From positions 5,856,855 through 5,920,854 of the forward strand of contig JAQFVV010000049.1 in NCBI GenBank assembly GCA_028023455.1: a stretch of DNA of 64,000 nt. Reading direction: 5' to 3'. Source of the stretch: Epiperipatus broadwayi. Lineage: Eukaryota; Onychophora; Udeonychophora; Euonychophora; Peripatidae. This document shows, in pieces, positions 24,420 to 36,528 of the stretch. The notes under the pieces were generated by a model. The model saw only the letters and a list, made by a program, of their open reading frames with translations, searched no databases and was not told the origin of the DNA. The position numbers and the translations under genes are program-made. The number at the start of each line of letters is the position of its first letter. The stretch's first letter is position 1.

Positions 24420-24980
24420 TATATTGTAACAAAATGAAAAATGATGGTCATGAAATGAAAATTTTAATATAATCTGAATAAAAATATAGTCCAATCATTG
24501 GTCACCATTTGTAACAAAATAAAAATGTGCCAAACTCTTATTTAATAGGCCCACAGACTTGGGTGACATTTGTAACAAAATAAAAATATGTCATGAAGGA
24601 ATGATATTGGTTTAATAATGTCCCACATATTGCAATGAGATTTGTAATAGAATAAAACTGTAACCTAATTGTTAATTATCATTTGTAACTAATTGGAAAT
24701 GGAAACAACAATAACAGAACAATATTGTCTTATAAATAATAATATGTCTATATTGGACAAACTATTTGTAACAATAAAATGATGACAAAGGATGAGGAAA
24801 ATACATTTTCATAGTCCTCATGAATTGAGTCACTGTTTGTAACAATATAAACTTATTCTAAATGTTAAACACTATTTATAACTGAATAAAATAATTCATG
24901 ATTAAATAAAAATAATGATCTTAATATACTCTACCAATCCAGAAGTGATTTGTAACAAAATGAAAGTGATAAGAGTAAGA
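24420..24980. repeat. Degenerate minisatellite with TTTGTAACAAAAT core
   Basis: The core ATTTGTAACAAAATAAAAAT or a close variant recurs at about 24,425, 24,509, 24,569, 24,640, 24,689, 24,764, 24,831, 24,868 and 24,947, at intervals of about 40 to 85 bases. Looser variants follow near 25,085 and 26,165. Sequences between cores differ strongly, so the array is old or was built by dispersal of the core. No coding potential. Confidence 0.7.
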
Positions 24981-25229
24981 AATAAAAACTTTAATATAAC
25001 TTGCAAATTTAAAATATTAATTATAATTAAGTAAATTATAATCCAATAGTTGATGGCTAATGGTATTTGAATTAAATGAAAATAATTGTAATAAAAATTA
25101 AAATAAAGGTAATACTAATGAAATAATAATAACTTAAAATAGTAATATGCCTCTATTAAATAAATCAATTACAATGAAATGACATACTTAAGGATGATAA
25201 ATTATCTTGCTAACCTACAAATTTATGTA

Positions 25230-26096
25230 CACCTGGGTCTCATTTTATGTGGAGATAGGTTCCTCAGAAAACGCGAACAAAAGAAATCGCACAAAATAAA
25301 TGTAAATTATCTTGAAAAATAGAGGATATGTTCCAGTAATTTTCACAAGTTGCATAAAAGCAAAGCAACAAAGAAAATTACTTAAAAATTCGCATTAAAA
25401 AAAAAAAGGAAATAAAGTATGACTAATAAAAAATTTCAAATATTTGAAAAAAATTAACACAAGACAAACTTTTTTTACTTTTTTTATTAACGACAGTATT
25501 AATTTTACATTTTTTCATACATATTTTAATCATTACCACTGTTTGAAAATATGTGTTCGTTTGTGAACTAGTAAGAAATCAGATTCGTGACGTGTTGTAC
25601 AACTAGCACCACTTTCAGTCTTCAACTGTTTCTATATTAAAAAAATGAGATCATAATCAAAATCAAAAAATTATACATTATCATTAGAAAGATTATTTTC
25701 AGTTTATAAAATCAATAAAATCTTCATTATTATTTATTTTAAAAATCTAAAGAAATATTTCTTTCTGTTAATATTAACAAAATACATTTTAAAAGTCTAA
25801 AATTTTTGAATATTTATTGTAATATTTTCATACATACGTATAAATTATTATTATTATTTACTCATTAGTATAAGTAGGTTATTTATAAAAGCTAAGATTC
25901 TAAATTCACGTTAGCTGCTAATATAACGTTATATTTTTGAAAAAAAGAAGTATTTCAAGTCAAAATAAGTTATTAATAATTTAAATTTCTTGATATCTAA
26001 TAAATATAGTGAAATATTAAAGATATTAAGAAGAAACATGAATCGCATAACTTCAAAATTGCATTAAAATAATCCGCGTAAAACCAGACCCAGGTG
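25230..26096. mobile_element. 867-bp TIR DNA transposon, TA target duplication (mariner/pogo-like)
   Basis: The outer ends are inverted: CACCTGGGTCTCATTTTATG at the left and CGCGTAAAACCAGACCCAGGTG at the right (12 perfect terminal bases, then partial matches), each flanked by TA (25,228-25,229 and 26,097-26,098). A subterminal block with AACGCGAAC and AATCGCAC recalls the GCG-rich ends of pogo/Tigger-type elements. No transposase remains. A second copy in the opposite orientation lies at about 55,395-55,871, which confirms that this is a dispersed repeat. Confidence 0.75.
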
Positions 26097-27016
26097 TATA
26101 TTTATCTATTCTTAATAAAATATATCAAACTCTCTCTTAAAACTTTATAAATTCATAATTTCTAATTGTAATAAAATGAAATATCTCAATACTGAAATAT
26201 AACAAAATACAATACACAAGGTCGATTAATCAACTTATAATAATATAAAATAAAATAAACCCTTTAAATAACCTTAAAATTTATGATATCCAGTCATAAC
26301 AACCTGAAGTAAATGAAAGATTCTCATTTAACACTAATGCAAATGTTATTAACAAATCATTGCTAATTATCTTTCAAATGAATAAAGCTAAATTGCTAAA
26401 CTTTCAATTCTAATTACCTTAATATGTCTAATATTAATAATATATTATTAAATGTCAGTATTAAAAGACTTAATATTTGAATTAAATTTAAGATTTATGT
26501 CGATGAGCTTTTAAATATAATTAAAGCAAACCTTTTTGTTTAATGAACTTCAAATATTACTTTCTATATATACTTTTACCAATTATATAATATAAAATTA
26601 CCAACTTTATAACTAAATACTAACTTGATATAATATTCACCCAATAAATAACAGCTTAAAAGAATATGCAAGTATCCAGTTGTATTTGCTTTTATTTAGC
26701 TTAAATAATTACTATATTTGTACTTTGTATGTTATCAAGTCTATTCAGATCTAAATTTCTATCCTAATATAACTGTTACATATAACTAATAAAATAATTA
26801 TAATAAACTTCTAATTACTTATTAAATATATAATAATTCTAAATCAATTAATTTATTACCATATAAAATATATATCTGGTCCAAATGATAAAATATTAAA
26901 TTCAATACAAAGAGAATAATATGTGATTGTATGCACACTTATTAATACTATGGTTAATTTCCTGACTGTTATATGATTACTTATAAAATAAATTTGAATA
27001 TTACATTATTACTTAT
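26097..27016. other. AT-rich gene-free sequence
   Basis: No coding region or structured repeat recognised. Confidence 0.6.
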
Positions 27017-27248
27017 AATACATTAAAGATCAGCCTTCTCAAGCTATTGTGCATGCACTTTTTATGAGTGTTAATAATAAATGAATACTTTCATTCCCAA
27101 CACAAGATATAGTATTTATGAAAGAATAAAATGAATCACTTATTCTTTCCAACCCAAATGCTTATATATGGGCAAATCTTAAGTACTGGAAATGAAAGCA
27201 TAAAAAACACATGCACAATAGCTTGAGAAGGCTGATCTTTAATGTATT
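27017..27248. mobile_element. 232-bp MITE with perfect 39-bp inverted ends
   Basis: Bases 27,017-27,055 (starting AATACATTAAAGATCAGCCT) are the exact reverse complement of 27,210-27,248. The interior of about 150 bases has weaker internal inverted matches (for example around CCAACCCAAATGC) and no coding capacity. The perfect identity of the ends points to a fairly recent insertion or gene conversion between arms. A TA target is possible because TA occurs at both ends, but the exact border is ambiguous. Confidence 0.85.
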
Positions 27249-27435
27249 ACAAGAAATGGAAGGCTAAAGAGTTGTGAGTTGGAATAGTTTGAAGCCTGTC
27301 CATTAAAGTATAAAGATTGACTCTCTTAATATAAAGCTGAATACTGATTATATATGTGTGTGAGGATAGTAATCTGGACCAACTGATGATTGCTGGTTTA
27401 GCATGAAATAAGTATATTGGTGATTATTTATCTTT

Positions 27436-27523
27436 TCAACATGTGTGTGATCAGGTGGGTCAGCAATATGTGATGGCACTGAGAGTGGTGGGTCATGTGA
27501 AAGTCTGAGTTCGAACCCCACAG
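27436..27523 (+). repeat. tRNA-like SINE head, copy 1
   Basis: Shares an 80-base block with three other places in the window: ACATGTGTGTGATCAGGTG, then AGTCATGTGAAAGTCTGA or a variant, then a box B-like GAGTTCGAACCCC. This copy has the best box B (GTTCGAACC). An (AT)n run follows. Other copies lie at 54,640-54,725 (minus), 59,295-59,372 (minus) and 59,402-59,486 (plus). Pol III-derived SINE is the best reading, but no A- or T-rich 3' tail family could be matched. Confidence 0.6.
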
Positions 27524-29940
27524 ATATTATATATATATATATATGCAGGTTTAATTCTGTACTATGTATGATTACTTATAGTAAATTATGCATGTATGTC
27601 AATACATGAATATTATCTTGTCAGAATATTATTAGCCAATAGATTTGCATTAAAAAAATTGAATGACAACTAAGCAAGCCTATTTGTTTTAAACAAATTA
27701 AAAGTTTGTTGACAATGAATATATATTTAAAAAAATACTACAAAATCTATAAACGTTTAAGATATGTATATAATCCAATTAAATATTATGATATATATTC
27801 TCCTTTGAAATCATTTTAATAAAATAGATGATTGTACATCAAACTTCACCTATAAAATGTTTAATCTAAAATATGTATAATATCTATGTGACATGATATA
27901 TGTTGTTGAACATATACACGTGTGAAATACCAAAAACGTTAATAATATTTCGAACCTTTAGAATAATTAATTAATTGAAGTAGAATAAAATAAATATGTC
28001 TTCCTATTCGCTCACCTTGTTCTAAATAAAATACCAATAAATGATTGTTACAATATTGTTCTTTTAGATTCTCAATATTTATAAGTTATATATTATCAAA
28101 ATAATCGTTAACTAAATAATAAGAGGATATTTTAAAATCAAATTTATATTTATTAAAATTTGAGATATAAATTTAAATTTAGGTTACTTAACTCTTTTAT
28201 ATTTCTTGCACATAAAACAAATGATTGTTTAATTTTAAGCGTAATAACCAGTTACATTAATAAATATACAAATCTATATATATATAGATAAAAAATAATA
28301 ATAATACATATTAGCATATGACCTGAATATTCATTCTCCAATATGACAGTTTAATGTAATATAACAGTCCCCAATGTCTATTCCTGGAATTATAATTAGG
28401 TGATATTTTATTACTCCAAAATAAAGTAGAAGTATCCTGAGAAGTTATCGAATACACATTTTATTATTTTCAATATTTTCCAATTATTAAAGTTATTTTT
28501 TCATTTAACAGATATTTGATACTATAAGATATTATAAATGGACAGATAGATGCCAGATTCTATGCTTGAATGCAATGCAAAATAAACCAAATTAAATTTT
28601 ATGTTGAAATAATTCATCAATATCACAAAACTATATGTACAGATGAAACAATCATTATATATGATTTTCTGTTGTTAGCTCTTATATTCCATTATAAAAA
28701 TGTAAGCGATATATATATATATGTATATTTTAGTAAAGAAATATTCAGATGATTTTGAATGCAATGAATTACTTTTTATTCCTTTAGTAAATTCTCATTC
28801 CTCTATCAAATTCTCAATAAATCTGTCCAGTTTTCTGGACAAATATTATTTTTCTCACCCCATCATTTTATATAATTAATAAACAGATACTTTTAAAAAT
28901 AAATTTTAAAAAAATTATATGAAAGAACTTAGATTTGCTTTTATTGAAGTCAGGAAGTAAGAGAGTTCAAACCATTCAGTTCTAATTGTCATTTTTTTAA
29001 TTGATGTCATAAAAACTAAGGTAATGCTCTTTTATAACTCTACTGTCAATTTATCCACTCTTTCAAAGGTAAAATTTTATAGCACAACAATAATAACAAA
29101 TAAAAAAAAGATTTCACAATTATTACATATAATAAATCATTTTTACATTTTAAAAATGCGAATAATATTCTTTTCATTCAACACAAACTAAAATAATTTA
29201 TAGTACATTCTTATCATACTATATTAGAAATATATATTCTATACATATCTCCCCAATATAATATTACATATATCGTATAAACAAAATAACAGCCATATGT
29301 AAAACTAAATATTCATGTGTATTGCCTCTAATGTACTATTTGTGAATGCAATAGTAAAAATACATATAAAAAAGAATAATAATTTTATCAAAACTATAAA
29401 CTTTATTGTTTGTAAGTATTTTTTTTGTAAAATGAATAAAATCAATTCATAATTTTTATAGTGCAATTAATACTAAATATTTCTGATTTAATATTCTTGT
29501 TGCCATAGTAACATATATCAATGCTCCTAAGCAGATACACTCATTATTGAATTCAATTAAGAAAAAAAAAGTTTATAATTGACATTCCACCACATATTGA
29601 AATTTACTTCATTTTTCAGTAGGTACAATATATATAATTAAAATTTGATATACAGGAAAAAACTTTCTATATTTATATTTTGATGCTACCCATATTTGAT
29701 AAATATATTAATAATTATTACTAATCATATATTATGCTGGAGAATATATGCACTTTAAATGTTTGTAAGCATTATTATATCTGGGTCTTTTAAAATTATT
29801 TAATCACATAGTATTTTTAATCCGACTGCATTTTTTTTTTTTTCGGTTGCATTATATTTTTTGAAACTTCCATTCTACCACTCATTCTTTTTTACATATT
29901 TTATTTATTTATTTCAAGAATGTGCAATCAATGAAAGTTT
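27524..29940. other. AT-rich gene-free sequence with one doubtful exon-like segment
   Basis: Mostly AT-rich with TA microsatellites. At 28,512-28,700, an acceptor-like ATTTAACAG and a donor-like AAT|GTAAGC bound a segment that is open in one frame for 27 codons and then in another for about 44 (28,570 onward). The required frame change makes a functional exon unlikely, so it is not called as CDS. Nothing else is supportable. Confidence 0.5.
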
Positions 29941-30001
29941 AAAATTGTTTTAAGATTGTTGATTGTTATTGATATTGGGATTACCTATGTATTGAATAAT
30001 T

Positions 30002-32017
30002 GGTTCTAGTAAACTATTAACTGTGCAGCCTTTGGTGGCGCTGTTTCTAGTTAAAAACAGAGCCTTATAACATTACCAGGCTGCTAGATTTTTTTTATCT
30101 AATAGATCGTATTTTGACATACGGCTGTAATTTTTTTTTTTAATATTTAATATATTGTTGTTGTTTGTTTTGGACATAATTATTTTTTTTTTAATATTTA
30201 ATATATTGTGGTTGTTTGTTTTGGGCATAATTATTTTTTTGTTTTTCATTTGATAAATTTAAAACTATAAAGGACACTTTGACCTTTTTTTTGGATCTCA
30301 AAAGTGCATAATTTTTGACATACACCTTTATTTGGGGGGTTCTTTTTTACAGATGTCTTTTATTTTTTTGTTTTGGATTCGATACATTTCAAAGTATAAG
30401 GGACAGTTTTAACTTTTTTTTGGAATATCTCAAATATACACAATTTGCTTCACATACGACTTTCTTTTTTTTTTTTTGTTGTTGTTGTTATTTAAAATTA
30501 GAATCGACACTTTCTTTTTGAATTATGTTAAAAATGAGGTTTGCTGTTGATTAATTTAGCAAAAAAAATTCAAACCTGTCTGACAAACTCACCTCAGATG
30601 TCCATATTTGCTTATAAATGAAAAGAATTGTTTGGTATTTTATCTTACATTTATAAATACGGTTTTTTTTTTTTGGGCGGCGTGTTTTGATTTTTTTGGT
30701 TTTTTTTAATAATAACAAATAAAATGGGGTTTTGATTTTTTTGTTAATAATTAATAAAATGGGACTTTTTTTCTCTTAGATTTATAAATACGTGGGTTTT
30801 TTTTTGGCAGCGGGTTTTGATTTTTTTGCTTTTTTTAATAATAACAAATAAAAGGTCAAAAACAAAACAAAAAGTCAATCACGCTATTTTTTTTAACACC
30901 AAAAATATGTATGTTAACCGGTTTTGTTAAATTCTGTAGGATTTATTTATTTATCTTTTTTAAGAGTCGTACAAGTTTGTTAAAGATTTTTTGCTTTCAT
31001 AACAAATAAAACGTCCGGTATTTTTATTCTTTTTTAACAACAAAAATTAGCTTGGGTTCATTTTTAAAATCTACTTAATGTGCTGTTTATTGATTTAAAA
31101 CAACAACAACAAAAAACTTCTTTTTTCTTCTAAACAGAATGAATAGGTATGTTAAAAGAAGAAGTTTTTTTTTTTAAAAAAAAAAAAAATCAATCAATCA
31201 AGAGATGTCCAACAAACTACGCCACCCCTTTTTAACACTGTCATTCTGGGTGTTAATTACATGATTTACAGATAAAAATAATCACAAACAAAACACAAAT
31301 TCTTTTCAGAAAATAAATTTATTAACCACATATGACTGAACTAAATCAACTGTAATGAATGATAGGATGTTTTGGGCTTGCAAAAATGCAACTGCCTCAC
31401 TTTATCTGTTTGGGACGTCCCACAAATATAATAACGTGGTAGACATTTTGTTTTTCTTTTTCAACTCTCGTCCAAGTCATGACAGAAATGGTATTTTTCC
31501 ACAAACAACTCCAATCGTCTGCCAGAGAGCTTGAGAAATTTTATTTTATCTTTTTTGACCCCCAAAAAAGCCAAAATTAGACAAAAAAATTTTTTTTTGA
31601 CAAATATCAATAATACACTGAAAATTACTAGTACACAAAAATCTTTCAGTTGGGAAATACAGAAAATCATAAACATCAACAAATAAACACTTGAAAAATA
31701 TGACAATGCTCACACTCTCATCTTAAATTCTAGTGACAATACAAATTCTGTCAATATGCATAGGAATTCAACCCGCAATGAATTCAACCCGCAATGAAAT
31801 CAATGGCAAACTATACGATCATAGTATTGTTAGTAGACATAGTGTTATTGAATGTGGAAGAATTGTCCACATATTATGACCACTACATATGATCTACTCG
31901 TATATTAATGATCACTCGTATATTAGCCATAGGTTCAGCCATGAAAGAGGTATAATTCTGTGTTTTTACACAGCAACAGCGCCACCAAAGGCTGCAAGTT
32001 AATAGTTTACTAGAACC
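30002..32017. mobile_element. About 2-kb element with 50-bp terminal inverted repeats and T-rich interior
   Basis: The left end (30,002-30,051: GGTTCTAGTAAACTATTAAC, then GCAGCCTTTGGTGGCGCTGTT) is the inverted counterpart of 31,968-32,017. The two differ by a small indel and a few bases. The interior is very T-rich on plus, with many T8-T13 runs. It contains a tandem pair with about 60-base period near 30,130-30,235 (TTTAATATTTAATATATTGT) and another repeated block near 30,650-30,850 (TTTTGATTTTTTTG with AATAATAACAAATAAAA). No transposase frame is convincing, so it is a non-autonomous or decayed DNA transposon of unknown superfamily. Confidence 0.65.
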
Positions 32018-32800
32018 GACTAATTTTAAAGGATTATATATATATAACTCTTTAGATTAAGACTCATAATACTGTAAAATAATTAATCCAGATCAAGGCA
32101 ATAATTAATCAGAATAAAGCAGCCTTTTATTCTCATTTCTCATTTATTAATGTAGAAGCTTGTTTAAAACACTTTCATTAAAAGGAATGAATATTTAAAT
32201 CAATTGTGCAATGTATTTAAATATGATTGAAATTGGTTTCTTTCAATAGTAAGAATTTTAATATATATATACTGGGGGTATTTTGTTACACATTTTCATT
32301 TGTTAAAATTATAGTTTGTAATGTTTAAATTGAGGCCTGCCAACTATTGTAAGACATCAATTTGAAATATATTTTAATACACTGCATAATTGATTGAGAT
32401 ATTTATTCTTTTACACCAAAGTATTTAAGGCAAGAATCTATATTAACCATTTCATATTTTATGGCATTGGAGCAGCATTTGAGATTTCTAAAAATAACAT
32501 TTGCATTTTTCATTCTGTTAAAAAATTTTGTGAAGCTTTTTTTTATGGCTCTAGAATGATGAGTACCCTTTATATATTTTGCCCTCCCAACCTTTGCATG
32601 ATTACTTCAATAAAATATTACAATGGTTTAAAAATTTGATTTGGGGAAAATTTGGGGAAAATTTTATGATTTTATTTCTATTGTAATTATGTAATAATTA
32701 TTACAAATCAAAAATAAATATTATTACATATATAATTTTTATTGAAATGTTTTAATTTTAAATATAAAATGATATTTTCTTTTGAATATTGTTATTATAG
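32018..32800. other. AT-rich sequence with one unassigned open frame
   Basis: A plus-strand frame at 32,394-32,639 has no ATG at its start and no strong splice sites. It encodes a fairly mixed composition (for example GIGAAFEISKNNICIFHS and FFYGSRMMSTLYIF). It may be a decayed transposon or host-exon remnant. I do not recognise the family. Confidence 0.4.
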
Positions 32801-33004
32801 AGATTGTGGTCATGGAAAATACAGTTATCTAGAAATGAGGTCACTCACCTGATTGTTATTGTATTTAGTGATATCATATTAATTACAAAAAATTATAAAC
32901 TTTTAAAGCATAAATTGATGGATTTAGTAGTTATTAAAAATAATTCATTCAGATTTTTAAAACAAACATCAAACAAAGAAGATTTCATTCATTTTACAAA
33001 TTGA
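32801..33004 (+). CDS. Candidate terminal exon, possibly PH-domain-like
   Basis: A clean acceptor (TTGTTATTATAG) at 32,800 is followed by a frame that stays open in phase 0 for 67 codons to a TGA at 33,002. The residues RLWSWKIQLSRNEVTHLIV, then VFSDIILITK, and later SFRFLKQTSNKE, loosely recall the central strands of a pleckstrin-homology domain (the FSDxxLITK-type segment typical of GEF-linked PH domains). No C-terminal helix with its conserved Trp is visible before the stop. The exon could be the end of a truncated isoform, a pseudogene or chance. Entry phase 0 is compatible with the exit phase of the 23,251 exon in one of its two readings. Confidence 0.3.
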   Translation, partial: RLWSWKIQLSRNEVTHLIVIVFSDIILITKNYKLLKHKLMDLVVIKNNSFRFLKQTSNKEDFIHFTN

Positions 33005-33551
33005 ATCAGCTCCACCTGAAATTTGATGACAGGACAGCATTTTGCTTTGATTAAAATATAATATCTATCAAATGAGACCAAATTTATTTTTTCTGATAAA
33101 TACTAATAGTTTAATATTAAAATAAAAGTTGGAACTTTAAATCTAGTGAGAACAAAAAAATCTGTTAGAATACAAGAGGGTTAATAAATGAAGTATGAAA
33201 ATAAATGGCTACATTATTCTTATTAATTATTGTTTTATAATAGGTTAGAAATTATTTTAACATATTTATTATACAGTGTTAAAAATATTAATCTCGAGTA
33301 TACAGTATATATAAATTAAAATGCATTGGAGATATTTATATATATTCTACTAGAGTATGAAGATAATAATCAACTATTATAATAATACATTTTTGGTACA
33401 AAAGAATAGTTGTTGCTTTGCTGAACCAGGCTTTTGTTATAGCATATGTCAAGGCATAGCAGTAGTGAGATCACACTTTGACAAAGATATGTTGTGTCAA
33501 ATTAATAGCCTGGTTTAGATTAAATTATGTTCAAGGCTAAATGGGTTTAAA
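33005..33551. other. AT-rich gene-free sequence
   Basis: No gene. Around 33,420-33,516 a short inverted pair (GAACCAGGCTTTT and AATAGCCTGGTTTA) may mark another small MITE. Confidence 0.5.
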
Positions 33552-33702
33552 GAATCATTAAAACAGCCAACACTTAGACAATCCCTATATCAATAACAAT
33601 CAACAATCTTTATTGTCAAAAGAAGGTTGACTTGACAGCAGTTTGAGATTATTGGTTGTTATTGATATTGGGGTTATCTAAGTGTCATTGGTTTTAATGA
33701 TT
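33552..33702. mobile_element. Short MITE of family 1 (about 150 bp)
   Basis: The left half (AATCATTAAAACAGCCAACA, then CTTAGACAATCCC and ATCAATAACAATC) is inverted relative to the right half (TTGTTATTGATATTGGGG, then TTATCTAAGTGTCATTGG and TTTTAATGATTA). The pair forms an almost continuous hairpin. The ends match the 438-bp element at 14,044-14,481, and the sequence just outside the left end (CAAGG.TAAATGGGT) is also shared, so the true family border may lie about 25 bases further left. Confidence 0.7.
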
Positions 33703-36528
33703 ATATATATATATTAGTGTTAAAACAGAAAGAAGTTTTCATAAGCAAAATATTTAACACATATAATTTTGAGAATTCTCTACATGATAAGTATTAGAAA
33801 AATGCATTGAATGTTTGCAAAATAATATTTGGCTACATTTAGTAGATATTATCCAATGATTATTTTCACATATATATATATTGCATATGTGTGGTTGTAT
33901 TAAAAAAATAATAGACTAATTAAATTCTGATTTATATAATAAATTTATATATTACATAAATGTGTACAAAATAATATATATATTTTAAATTTTAAGTATG
34001 GATATTTAATCTAAAAGCAGCACTTCATCTCTTACAACAAAGTACAAGACGTTAACGTGAAATAAATAAAAAAATCAGACAAGTTTAAAAAATTTTAAAA
34101 AGCTGAAATAAATATTAATTGAATATGGTACTAGAAAAAATAAAAATGAATAAACTAAAGTATTAAATAGGACCTTAGAAGATTGTAAGACAAAAAATAA
34201 TGTCACATTTGAGGTGTACAGATAAGATAACATTTGCCGAAATGACTTGAAGAAAGATAAACGCTATTAAACAGAGAAAATGAATTAATGTAAACTGTCA
34301 ATGACTGAAAATGTTGATGGAAATATATCAAAATAAATTCAAGTATTAGCAACTACGTACAATTAAATCATTTTTTTAATGTAATAATGCATTTTATTAA
34401 AATATGAACACGTGCTGGGATTATTTTTTAAATACTTACAAAATGAATAAATTGTAAAATGAAGAGAAAATATTTTGATATGTTTAATAAACGACTAGTT
34501 TATTTATTTATTTTTTGTTTGTGAGATTGATATTGATGAAATGGTATTGATTCATAAGATGAGCGTCAGTAATGTTAAGCATACTCCTAATACATTATTA
34601 TTAAAACAATTATGGCTTGAGTTTTTCAGCTTGTTACTGTATTTATAAGCGAGCAGCTTCTCTATTTAGATGCCGTCAATTGTAAATTTGAATAGTCACC
34701 ATCTTCACAAAATTAGTTTAAAAAATGCTTTTATTATTGTAAAGAAGTAAATTGTTCATGGAAATGCAATTTAATCAATATAAAAAACTGGATGAGATTG
34801 TTTGCTTGCTCATGAAACCCTGTTGCCTAAACTGCACGCACACAGAAAAATTAACATATATTTTAGACTCATATATATATTATTATTAAATTTATTTAAG
34901 CTCAAGCAATTTTTTGAATCTCAGATTCTTATTCTACAGATTAAAGCATTAAGATAATTATTATGGATGGATTTTTAAATCCATTTACTTTTTGACTAAA
35001 TTAGCATGTAATAAAAAGTTCGTCTGTGATAAAAAGGTTTCTATTTTACACTTTTCATTATTATTCTACTCTCATTTAATAAAAACATTAACTTTTTTTA
35101 AAAAGTCAACATTTAAAAATAACTAGTCTTAAAAAAATACATATCTTTCTAAGAGGAAAATGTTATAAGAATATCAATCACTAAATATGTAATGTTTTAT
35201 TTATATTTTCAGAAAGATTAAAACAATGACGAAAATAAAAAGTAAAGCATTCATGAATAGAATAATCATAAAGAAATTTTAAAGAATAATCAGATAAACA
35301 CATTTATAGATATTAGCTTATCGTATCAATATATCAAAACATTAAGAAAATATTTTTAAATTATACATTCATATTAAAAAGACTTGAATGGTTGAAAATG
35401 CCTCATAAAAACCATTATTATATATTTTTTTCCCATTTTTATAACCATAAAACAAGAATAATTTTCAATTCCCGTGGGTTAAACTAATGTTAAACGTGGA
35501 TAATAGGTATTTAACAGATGGTAGTTCATCAAGTAAGTTTTTTGGCTTCAATAAGGCTTGGAATTTAAAGTGGGAAGTAATGCATTTGAGCATGTAGTAA
35601 TTACCATGACCAAACCTATTTTACTATTTAATTGAAAGCTTATAAATCAAAAACCCTTTGTGGTCTTGAAGGTAGGCTTCTCTATTTGAATGGTTGTGTA
35701 GATTTACTCCTGTGTCAGAAACTATGTATTATCATAATCTCACTTGCAGGACATTTTCCCACTGATCTGAATGTTAACAATAATATGATTCTTTAACATA
35801 CACTATATGTGATAAAACAAGAGCAATTCTTCACTGCTGTTTTTTTTTATAATATGTTTCACTAATTAATAATTTTGAGATGGTTGTGCACTTAAAATAT
35901 TAATTATATAAACCATAATTTAGTCTGAGGATTTAAATGCATTTTGATCTAGTAATCACAATTTGGTCAGTCTTATCATAGACATGCAAAAGAGAGAGAG
36001 AGCTTCTTCTGTTTTATCAAATATTGTATAATGTACTAAATTCAGAAAGTTGATTAGATCTACAAGCATACATCTGAAGTGTGAAGATGGGTTATAATTT
36101 TCAGAAATATTAGATTGCATGTATGAGGGGGAAAGATGGATTATTGAAATATAAAGATTATCATTCCCTAGCTCAGTAGTATTATAGATATTTATCATTT
36201 TACATTGGATTATATGTGTTATTTAGTTTAATAGCTTTTTTTAAATCTAACTTTACATATATTTTCAAATACCTTTAACATAGTAAATAACACAGCATAT
36301 TATATAAAACATTTTGTTTGATATTATCTTCACCACTTCTTTGTATGTTGCTGACCTAGCCAATACTAGTGTAGAAAATAAACCAGTGATATTTAGAGTT
36401 GATACTCTACTATTCTATCAAATGCAACAGACAGTATAAATTTTTCTATACTTATCTATTAAGGTTTTCCTGATTTCTCCACTTTTTCTTATAGACAAGT
36501 GTCTATCAAACTTTATGGATTATCATAC
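33703..36528. other. AT-rich gene-free sequence
   Basis: No supportable coding region. A short ATGGTAGTTCATCAA segment at about 35,518 is flanked by AACAG and GTAAGT and could be a microexon, but this is too weak to call. The minus-strand frame at 35,956-36,198 shows no domain. The last four bases (ATAC, 36,525-36,528) are the left target-site duplication of the gypsy element that follows. Confidence 0.55.

Noticed and set aside
24420-24980. CRISPR-like array because of regularly recurring cores
   Set aside because: Spacing is irregular, the core is degenerate, and the genome is clearly eukaryotic.
28512-28700. Internal exon between ATTTAACAG and GTAAGC
   Set aside because: The open frame changes within the segment and the first frame hits TAA, so a functional exon would need a frameshift.
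35518-35532. 15-base microexon
   Set aside because: Short AG...GT pairs are expected by chance in AT-rich DNA, and there is no supporting flanking exon.
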